From positions 1 through 8,662 of the forward strand of contig DBMH01000141.1 of the NCBI GenBank assembly GCA_002297645.1: a DNA stretch of 8,662 nucleotides, written 5' to 3'. Origin of the DNA: Rhodanobacteraceae bacterium UBA703. Lineage in GTDB: Bacteria; Pseudomonadota; Gammaproteobacteria; Xanthomonadales; Rhodanobacteraceae. A model generated the notes under the pieces. The model saw only the letters and a program-made list of their open reading frames with translations, did no database searches and was not told where the DNA came from. A program made the translations under genes and the position numbers. This document shows, in pieces, positions 1 through 5,688 of this stretch; positions within the stretch are counted from its first letter, which is position 1, and each line of letters starts with the position of its first letter.

Positions 1-305
1 GGATGCACCGGCACGTACGAAGGCGCGCTGTGGTTCGCGGCAGGTGCCGGCGCGTGTACGGCCTCGCGTCCGATGTGCCACGCCACGCCGGCAGCGAGCA
101 CGAATCCGGCTGCCGAGCCGACACCGATCAGCCAACGCTGCTTGCGCGGACGCCGCCCGTGGACGGCGCGTGCGGCTTCGGCCAGCACGTTGCGGTCGAG
201 CCGTCGGGGCGGTTCCGGCCGCGGCAGGCGCCGGTAGAGCTTGCCGAGTTCGCCGCCGTCGTCGGCGAGCAGCCGCTCGAGGTCGTGGTCGAAGCGGCGG
301 TTCAT
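1..305 (-). CDS. Probable membrane anti-sigma factor (partial, N-terminal part)
   Basis: The gene starts at the ATG reading down from 305 and runs off the left edge, so only about 101 N-terminal residues are seen. Its start codon overlaps the stop of the sigma factor gene (ATGA, 302-305), which implies translational coupling. The protein has a charged, Arg-rich cytoplasmic head (residues 1-57, starting MNRRFDHDLERLL). One hydrophobic segment follows at about 58-77 (WLIGVGSAAGFVLAAGVAW). After it comes an Ala/Pro-rich stretch that would lie in the periplasm. A short cytoplasmic head plus one membrane helix directly behind an ECF sigma gene is the usual layout of an anti-sigma factor, which holds the sigma factor at the membrane until a signal arrives. 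I see no HxxxCxxC zinc motif in the visible part, so it is not a ZAS-type anti-sigma. The role rests on position and topology rather than on recognised homology; it could be another small membrane protein. Confidence 0.7.
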   Translation of the reverse strand, partial: MNRRFDHDLERLLADDGGELGKLYRRLPRPEPPRRLDRNVLAEAARAVHGRRPRKQRWLIGVGSAAGFVLAAGVAWHIGREAVHAPAPAANHSAPSYVPVH

Positions 306-853
306 GTCGCGAACCTCGCGCGGATGCGCGCCAATGCGTAGCGCAGGCGCGACTTCACGGTTTCGCGCCCGGCGCCGGTAATCTCGCCGATCTCCTCCAG
401 GCCGAGGCCGCTTTCGATGCGCAGAAGGAAGGCGAGGCGCTGCTCCTCCGGCAGGTCCTCCAGGGCGAGCTGCAGGCGGCGGCGCTGCTCGAATTCGCTG
501 AGCGCGCGTTCCGGCTGCTCGGACTCGGGCGCGTCCAGCGTGCGCATGACCGCCTCGGTTTCCTCGACGGAGGCCTGCGGGCGCTGGCGGCGGAAACGGT
601 CGACGACGAGGTTGTGCGCGATCTGCAGCAGCCAGGTCGTGAATTTCGCTTCGGGCCGGTAACGCTCGCGCGCGCCGATCAGCCGGCTCCAGGTTTCCTG
701 GAACAGTTCGTCGGCATCGGCGCGCTGGCGCAAGTTGCGGAGCAGGAAGCGGTACAACATGCCGCGATGGCGCCGGTAGAGCATCTCGAAAGCGAGCAGG
801 TCGCCTCCGGCGTAAGCGAGCATCAGTTCCTCGTCGGTCTTCTCGGCCTCCAT
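302..853 (-). CDS. ECF-family RNA polymerase sigma factor (sigma-70 family)
   Basis: Alternative sigma factor that directs RNA polymerase to a small stress or envelope regulon. From the ATG at 853 the protein has 183 residues, the normal ECF length. Region 2 begins at once (TDEELMLAYAGGD, then AFEMLYRRHRGMLYRFLLR) and includes the DELFQETW and FTTWLLQIAHNLVVDRFRR stretches, which contact core polymerase and the -10 element. A linker rich in Glu follows, then region 4 with the helix-turn-helix: LPEEQRLAFLLR, GLGLEEIGEITGAGRETVKSRLRYAL. Region 3 is absent, as expected for an ECF sigma. The same frame stays open to an ATG at 1036, which would add a 61-residue Pro/Ala-rich extension; another ATG lies at 931. 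No start has a clear ribosome binding site. I prefer 853 because the conserved domain begins directly after it. The stop overlaps the start of the anti-sigma-like gene. The family call is firm; the regulon is unknown. Confidence 0.9.
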   Translation of the reverse strand: MEAEKTDEELMLAYAGGDLLAFEMLYRRHRGMLYRFLLRNLRQRADADELFQETWSRLIGARERYRPEAKFTTWLLQIAHNLVVDRFRRQRPQASVEETEAVMRTLDAPESEQPERALSEFEQRRRLQLALEDLPEEQRLAFLLRIESGLGLEEIGEITGAGRETVKSRLRYALARIRARFAT

Positions 854-1064
854 ATCGGCCGAAGGGTACGTCAAACGGACGACGGGCGTCTCGAAAAGCT
901 TCGAGGCTTCCGCGATATGGGCGCGCGCCATCGGCGACCCGGCGCGCGGGTGCGGGAGCAGTGGAGGCGAGGCCGGAGCGTCGGCCGGAGGGAACGCCGG
1001 CGCGGCCTTTCCGGAAGGAGTCTCCGTGGTCGTCATGGAGTGGCTTCAACGCGCCGGCGCGGCC

Positions 1065-1100
1065 TTCGGGGTTTCGGCGGCAGCCCGTACAATCGCTGGA
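1065..1100 (+). promoter_or_regulatory. Putative promoter of a leaderless transcript (DadA-like gene)
   Basis: A strong -10-like hexamer, TACAAT, lies at 1088-1093. Only six bases (1094-1099) separate it from the ATG at 1100, so transcription starting about 7 bases downstream of the hexamer would begin at or next to the A of the start codon. The -35 position at 17-bp spacing (1065-1070, TTCGGG) is a weak match. There is no Shine-Dalgarno sequence before the ATG, which fits leaderless translation. Confidence 0.55.
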
Positions 1101-2359
1101 TGAACGGCAAACAAGCGGATGTCCTGGTTCTCGGCGGCGGTGCGATCGGTCTGGCCTGCGCGTTGACCTTGCTGGAGGCCGGGCGCAGCGTCACGGTGCT
1201 CGACCAGGGCCGGGTCGGAGGCGGCAGCTCGCACGGCAATTGCGGCACGCTGACGCCGAGCCACGCGATGCCGCTGGCGCAGCCCGGCATGGTCGCCACC
1301 GCCCTGCGCTGGCTGATGAAGCCGGATGCGCCGTTGCGCATCAAGCCGGGTTTCGATCCGGCCTTGTGGCGCTGGCTGCTCGGTTTCGCCGCGCGCTGCA
1401 ACCTGCGCGATTGCCTGCGCGCGACCGCGGCGAAGGCCCCGTTGCTCGTCCGCTCGCGCCAGTTGATCGAAGCGCTGGTGCGCGAGCGTGGACTCGATTG
1501 CGAGTTCGATGCGCTCGGGACGTTGTACGTGTTCCGCGACCCGCGCGGCTTCGAGCACCTGCGCCAGGAAGTGGCGGTGCTGGCCGAATACGGAATCGCC
1601 GCCGAGGCCATGGACGGTGCGGCGACGCTGGCTTACGAGCCGGCCCTGAAACCGGGTGTCGCCGGCTCGGTGCTGTTTCCCGGCGACGGCCAGCTCAGGC
1701 CGGATCGCTATGTCGCCGAACTCGCGCGCCTGGTGCGCGAAAGCGGCGGCACGATCGCCGAGGGCACGCGCATCGACGGCCTCGTGCGCGACGGCGGACG
1801 CATCGCGTCGGTCGCGACCGACGCGGGAGCGTACGAGGCCCGCGACATCGTCTATGCGCTCGGCGCGTGGTCGCCGGCTTTCGCGAAGCCGCTCGGCGTA
1901 CGCATCCCGATCCAGCCCGGCAAGGGCTACTCGATCACCTACACGCGGCCGGAGCGCTGTCCGCGCATTCCTCTGAGCCTGAAGGAGCCGAGTGTCTGCG
2001 TGACCGCCTGGGGTTCGGGCTATCGTCTCGGCAGCACGATGGAGTTCGCCGGCTACGACACGCGGCTGAACCGCACGCGCCTCGACGCATTGCGGCGCGG
2101 AGCCGCCGAGTTCCTGCACGAGCCCGAAGGGGAGAGCGTGGTCGAAGAATGGTACGGCTGGCGGCCGATGACGCCGGACGACCTGCCGTTGCTCGGGCGC
2201 GTGCCGGAGGTATCGAACGTCGTCATGGCGACCGGCCACGGCATGCTTGGCATCAGCCTCTCGGCCGTGACGGCGCGGATCGTCGGCGACGTCGTCACCG
2301 GTGCGCCGCCGTCGTTCGACCTCGCGCCGTTCTCGCCGGCGCGTTTCGGTCGCGCCTGA
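1100..2359 (+). CDS. DadA-like FAD-dependent oxidoreductase (D-amino acid dehydrogenase family)
   Basis: Flavoprotein of 419 residues in the DAO/DadA superfamily, which oxidises D-amino acids or related secondary amines to imino acids and passes electrons to the respiratory chain. The FAD-binding Rossmann motif lies at the very N-terminus (VLVLGGGAIGLACALTLLEAG, with GGGAIG at residues 12-17), ending in the acidic strand VTVLD. A second typical segment follows, HGNCGTLTPSHAMPLAQPG at about 45-63. The substrate half contains PGKGYSIT (273-280), GYRLGSTMEFAGYD (307-320) and WYGWRPMTPDDLPLLG (351-366). The C-terminal flavin motif is ATGHGMLGISLS (377-388). I chose the ATG at 1100 because the Rossmann strand begins nine residues later and a -10 element sits just upstream; the frame stays open far upstream only because of high GC. 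Related proteins include D-hydroxyproline dehydrogenases, so that substrate is possible but not shown. It is first in a plus-strand run with the hydrolase and gor genes, 58 bases before the next start. Confidence 0.87.
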   Translation: MNGKQADVLVLGGGAIGLACALTLLEAGRSVTVLDQGRVGGGSSHGNCGTLTPSHAMPLAQPGMVATALRWLMKPDAPLRIKPGFDPALWRWLLGFAARCNLRDCLRATAAKAPLLVRSRQLIEALVRERGLDCEFDALGTLYVFRDPRGFEHLRQEVAVLAEYGIAAEAMDGAATLAYEPALKPGVAGSVLFPGDGQLRPDRYVAELARLVRESGGTIAEGTRIDGLVRDGGRIASVATDAGAYEARDIVYALGAWSPAFAKPLGVRIPIQPGKGYSITYTRPERCPRIPLSLKEPSVCVTAWGSGYRLGSTMEFAGYDTRLNRTRLDALRRGAAEFLHEPEGESVVEEWYGWRPMTPDDLPLLGRVPEVSNVVMATGHGMLGISLSAVTARIVGDVVTGAPPSFDLAPFSPARFGRA

Positions 2360-2417
2360 CCACACGCTCGCAGGGTCCGTAGGGGACGTTGCGGGAACCA
2401 CAGGGAGATCGGGAGTG

Positions 2418-4199
2418 ATGCTGCAACGTCTTCGAATCGCCGCGTTGGCCGCCTGCGGCATGGCCGCCGCCCACGCGGGAGAGCCGTCCGCGGAAGCCGG
2501 CATGCAATGGGGGCTGCGCATTCCGCTGCGCGACGGCGTGGAGCTCAACGCCACCTTGTACAAGCCGCTCGGCCGCAGCGAGCCCCTGCCTTGCGTGTTC
2601 ACGCTGACGCCGTACGTCGCGCAGAGCTACCACGATCGCGGCACGTACTTCGCGGCCAACGGCTACGTGTTCCTCGGCGTCGACGTGCGCGGGCGCGGCA
2701 ATTCGCAAGGCACGTTCACGCCACTGCTGCAGGAGGCGCAGGACGCGCACGACGTCGTCGAGTGGCTGGCGACGCAGCCGTACTGCAACGGCAAGGTCGC
2801 GATGTGGGGCGGTTCGTACGCGGGCTACAACCAGTGGGCGGCCGCGAAGGAGTTCCCGCCGCATCTCGCGACGATCGTGCCGGTCGCCTCGCCGATGCCG
2901 GGCGTCGATTTTCCGATGCAGCACAACATGTTCTATCCCTACGCGATGCAGTGGCTGACCCTCGTCGGCGGCGTCACCGCGCAGGACAAGATCTTCGGCG
3001 ACGCGAAGCTGTGGAGCGCCCAGTTCCGGCGCTGGTACGAAGCGAAGCGGCCGTTCCGCGAACTGGATCGCCACGTCGGCAATCCGTCGCCGATCTTCCA
3101 GACCTGGATCGAGCATCCCGCGCAGGACGCGTACTGGGACCGCTTCAAGCCGACGCCGGAGCAATACGCCGGGCTGGAGCTGCCGATCCTCAGCGTCACG
3201 GGACAGTACGACGGCGACCAGCCGGGTGCTCTGGCGTTCCATCGCGAACACATGCGGTACGGATCGGCGGCGGCCAGGGCGAAGCACCATCTCGTCATCG
3301 GCCCCTGGGATCATGCCGGCACGCGCACGCCGAAGGCCGACGTCGGAGGACTCCATTTCGGGCAGGCCTCGCTGCTCGACATGAACGCGCTGCACAAGGC
3401 CTGGTACGACTGGACGATGAAGGACGGTGCGAAGCCGCCGTTCCTGAAGGACAAGGTCGCGTTCTACGTGACGGGAGAGGAAGCCTGGCGCTATGCGCCG
3501 ACGCTGGCGGCCGTGACCGCGCGGGTCGAGACCTGGCATCTGGATTCGGTCGCCTCGCGCGCGAACGACGTGTTCGCCTCGGGCGACCTGCGGCGCGACC
3601 GGCCGGGGCGCGGCACGCCGGACCGCTACGTCTACGATCCGCTCGACGTCGGTTCGGCGTCGTGGGAAAGCGAGGAATCCGACGGCGGCCTGGCCGACCA
3701 GCGCGCCGCCCTGCGCGCCGGCGGCAAGGCGCTCTTCTACCACACGCCGCCGTTCGCGGCGGACACCGACATCGCCGGCTTCTTCCAGTTCGCCGCGTGG
3801 ATCCAGCTGGACCAGCCCGATACCGACATCATGGTTTCCGTGCACGAGGTGGATCCCGATGGCGATGTCGTTTTCCTCGCCGGTGACGCGATGCGCGCGC
3901 GCTATCGCAAGAGCCTGCGCGAGGCGCATCCGGTCAAGCCGGGCGCGATCGAGCGCTACGACTTCGACGGATTCAGCTTCGTCGCGCGACGCGTCGCCGC
4001 GGGCAGCCGCTTGCGGCTTGCCATCGCACCGGTCAACTCCATGTACGCGGAGAAGAACTACAACACGGGCGGCGTCGTGGCCGAGGAGTCGGGCAAGGAC
4101 GCGCGCACCGTGACGGTCACCCTGTACCACGATGCCTCGCACCCGAGCGCGCTGTCGCTTCCGGTGGCGGCCGTGTCGTCGGTGCCGAAGGAGAAATGA
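2418..4199 (+). CDS. Exported CocE/NonD family alpha/beta hydrolase (X-Pro dipeptidyl-peptidase S15-like)
   Basis: Secreted or periplasmic serine hydrolase of 593 residues. The family splits acyl esters or amides: cocaine esterase, alpha-amino acid ester hydrolase, glutaryl-7-ACA acylase, X-Pro dipeptidyl-peptidase. A Sec signal peptide covers residues 1-20 (MLQRLRIAALAACGMAAAHA), with probable cleavage after AHA. The alpha/beta domain has the TPY oxyanion segment (64-66), VDVRGRGNSQG (88-98), the nucleophile elbow GGSYAG with Ser133, the acid loop TGQYDGDQPG with Asp265, and the His loop IGPWDHAGTR with His299. From about residue 345 follows the C-terminal jelly-roll domain typical of the family (DTDIMVSVHEVDPDG, SRLRLAI). 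All three catalytic residues are present, so the enzyme should be active; the substrate cannot be read. The start is the ATG at 2418, next to GGGAG at 2411-2415; the adjacent in-frame GTG (2415) is an alternative. Its 3' end carries AAGGAG just before the gor start. Confidence 0.92.
   Translation: MLQRLRIAALAACGMAAAHAGEPSAEAGMQWGLRIPLRDGVELNATLYKPLGRSEPLPCVFTLTPYVAQSYHDRGTYFAANGYVFLGVDVRGRGNSQGTFTPLLQEAQDAHDVVEWLATQPYCNGKVAMWGGSYAGYNQWAAAKEFPPHLATIVPVASPMPGVDFPMQHNMFYPYAMQWLTLVGGVTAQDKIFGDAKLWSAQFRRWYEAKRPFRELDRHVGNPSPIFQTWIEHPAQDAYWDRFKPTPEQYAGLELPILSVTGQYDGDQPGALAFHREHMRYGSAAARAKHHLVIGPWDHAGTRTPKADVGGLHFGQASLLDMNALHKAWYDWTMKDGAKPPFLKDKVAFYVTGEEAWRYAPTLAAVTARVETWHLDSVASRANDVFASGDLRRDRPGRGTPDRYVYDPLDVGSASWESEESDGGLADQRAALRAGGKALFYHTPPFAADTDIAGFFQFAAWIQLDQPDTDIMVSVHEVDPDGDVVFLAGDAMRARYRKSLREAHPVKPGAIERYDFDGFSFVARRVAAGSRLRLAIAPVNSMYAEKNYNTGGVVAEESGKDARTVTVTLYHDASHPSALSLPVAAVSSVPKEK
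4188..4193 (+). promoter_or_regulatory. Ribosome binding site of gor inside the end of the hydrolase gene
   Basis: AAGGAG lies within the last codons of the upstream gene, 10 bases before the gor ATG at 4204. The upstream TGA (4197-4199) lies between the two, so ribosomes ending the hydrolase would finish next to the gor start. This supports the ATG at 4204 as the gor start and suggests coupled translation. Confidence 0.7.
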
Positions 4200-4203
4200 C
4201 GGC

Positions 4204-5583
4204 ATGGGCAAACGCGACTTCGATCTCGTCGTGATCGGCGCCGGCTCCGGCGGCATCGCCACCGCGGTGCGTGCGGCACGGCACGGTGCCCGCGTGGCGG
4301 TGATCGAATCCGGGATCATCGGCGGGACCTGCGTCAACGTCGGCTGCGTGCCGAAGAAGGCGATGTGGCTCGCGGCCGAACTGGCCGATGCTCGCGAACT
4401 GGCAAGCGAGGTCGGTTTCGACGCGTCGCCGGGCGGGCTCGACTGGATCGAGTTCGTGTGTCGGCGCGAACGCTACATCGAGAACATCCATGCCAGCTAT
4501 CGGCAACGATTCGAGTCGCTCGGCATCGAGCTGGTCGCTGCACGCGGGCGCTTCGTCGCGCCGGGATGCATCCTCGCCGGCGATGCGGAATTCGCCGCGC
4601 CGCACGTGCTGATCGCGACCGGTGCGGCGCCGCAGCGGCCCGATACGCCCGGTGCCGGGCTCGGCATCGATTCCGACGGCTTCTTCGGGCTGCGCGCGGC
4701 GCCGCGCCGGGCGGCGATCGTCGGCGGCGGCTATATCGCGGTCGAGCTCGCCGGCGTGCTGCAGGCGCTCGGCGTGGAAGCCAGCCTGTTCGTGCGCAGC
4801 CGCCTGCTGAAGGCGTTTGATGAAGAGACCGTCGCCGTGTTCGGCCGGGCCGTCCGCGCGCGCGGAGTCGACCTGCGGATCGGACGCGACATCGCCGGCG
4901 CCCGTCGCGAGGACGACGGCTACGTGCTGACGCTCGACGACGGAGAAGAGATGCGTGGCTTCGACGAACTGCTGTGGGCGACGGGACGGAAGCCCAACAG
5001 CGATGCGCTGGCGCTGGGGACCGCCGGCATCCGGAGCGACCGGCACGGATACGTGAGAGTCGACGAGGCGCAGAACACGAACGTCGCCGGCGTGTATGCA
5101 GTCGGCGACGTCACCGGTCGCTTGGCATTGACGCCGGTGGCGGTCGCTGCGGGTCGCCGGCTGGCGGACCGCCTGTTCGGCGGAAAGCCGGAAGCCCGGC
5201 TGGACTACGCGAACGTGCCGACGGTCGTGTTCGGGCATCCGCCGCTGGCGACCGTGGGGCTGGGCGAGGAGGACGCGCGTCGCTTGCACGGCGATTCGGT
5301 GCGCGTGTACCGCACCCGCTTCCGGCCGATGCTGGCGGCACTCGCCGAACGCGAGCAACGCACCTTCATGAAGCTCGTCTGCGTCGGCGACGACGAGCGC
5401 GTCGTCGGCATCCACATGGTCGGCGCCGGCGTCGACGAAATGCTGCAGGGTTTCGCGGTCGCCTTGAAGGCGGGAGCGCGCAAGGCCGACTTCGACGCGA
5501 CGGTGGCGATCCATCCGACGGCGTCGGAAGAACTCGTGTTGATGAGCGAGCCCGGCATGCCGTTCGACGGCGCGATGGCCTGA
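4204..5583 (+). CDS. gor: Glutathione reductase (NADPH-dependent)
   Basis: Reduces glutathione disulfide to glutathione with NADPH; cytoplasmic, FAD-containing homodimer. Length is 459 residues, against about 450 for E. coli Gor, which it resembles along its whole length. The FAD motif is VVIGAGSGGIA (9-19), and the SGGIA form is typical of glutathione reductases. The redox-active pair is in GGTCVNVGCVPKK (Cys43, Cys48). The NADPH fold has VGGGYIAVELAGVLQALG (173-190) and LFVR with Arg198. The second FAD motif is GVYAVGDVTG (297-305 region), and LTPVAVAAGRRL follows. The dimer interface includes VGIHMVGAGVDEMLQGFAVALK and the catalytic HPTASEE (His437, Glu442). One oddity: the loop after Arg198 is one residue shorter than in E. 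coli, and the second phosphate-binding Arg is replaced by Lys203. It starts 4 bases after the hydrolase stop and is probably co-transcribed. It could only be confused with trypanothione or mycothione reductases, which fit less well. Confidence 0.95.
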   Translation: MGKRDFDLVVIGAGSGGIATAVRAARHGARVAVIESGIIGGTCVNVGCVPKKAMWLAAELADARELASEVGFDASPGGLDWIEFVCRRERYIENIHASYRQRFESLGIELVAARGRFVAPGCILAGDAEFAAPHVLIATGAAPQRPDTPGAGLGIDSDGFFGLRAAPRRAAIVGGGYIAVELAGVLQALGVEASLFVRSRLLKAFDEETVAVFGRAVRARGVDLRIGRDIAGARREDDGYVLTLDDGEEMRGFDELLWATGRKPNSDALALGTAGIRSDRHGYVRVDEAQNTNVAGVYAVGDVTGRLALTPVAVAAGRRLADRLFGGKPEARLDYANVPTVVFGHPPLATVGLGEEDARRLHGDSVRVYRTRFRPMLAALAEREQRTFMKLVCVGDDERVVGIHMVGAGVDEMLQGFAVALKAGARKADFDATVAIHPTASEELVLMSEPGMPFDGAMA

Positions 5584-5633
5584 GGTCCGGCGAGCCGGCT
5601 CCCCGGCGATCCGGAGTCTTCCGGCCCGGAAAA

Positions 5634-5664
5634 ACGAAACTCCCGGACGAGCCGGGAGTTTCGT
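5634..5664. terminator. Bidirectional rho-independent-type terminator
   Basis: Perfect 13-bp inverted repeat (ACGAAACTCCCGG, loop ACGAG at 5647-5651, then its exact complement at 5652-5664) between the convergent gor and alkaline phosphatase genes. On the minus strand the stem is followed by a T-run (CGTTTTTCC), so it should end the phosphatase transcript well. On the plus strand the tail is weaker (TTTCGTCG). It starts 51 bases past the gor stop and ends 25 bases before the phosphatase stop. A small extra stem (GCCGG, CTCC, CCGGC) at 5594-5607 lies between gor and this repeat. Confidence 0.85.
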
Positions 5665-5688
5665 CGAAAAGCGCCAAATCGCGGCGTT

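Noticed and set aside
44..1099. Long plus-strand open frame upstream of and continuous with the DadA-like gene, opposite the sigma factor
   Set aside because: The translation is Arg/Ala-rich with no recognisable domain, it lies antisense to a clear ECF sigma gene, and the flavoprotein motif begins only after 1100. It is open because of high GC.
1046..2602. 518-codon minus-strand open frame opposite the DadA-like gene
   Set aside because: Arg/Ala-rich, no motif, and it spans the junction of two plus-strand genes without regard to their boundaries.
2295..4337. 680-codon minus-strand open frame opposite the hydrolase
   Set aside because: Very Arg/His/Val-rich with no domain, and fully antisense to a gene with signal peptide and catalytic triad. 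A GC-driven mirror frame.
4117..5514. 465-codon minus-strand open frame opposite gor
   Set aside because: Antisense to an unmistakable glutathione reductase; composition typical of a mirror frame.
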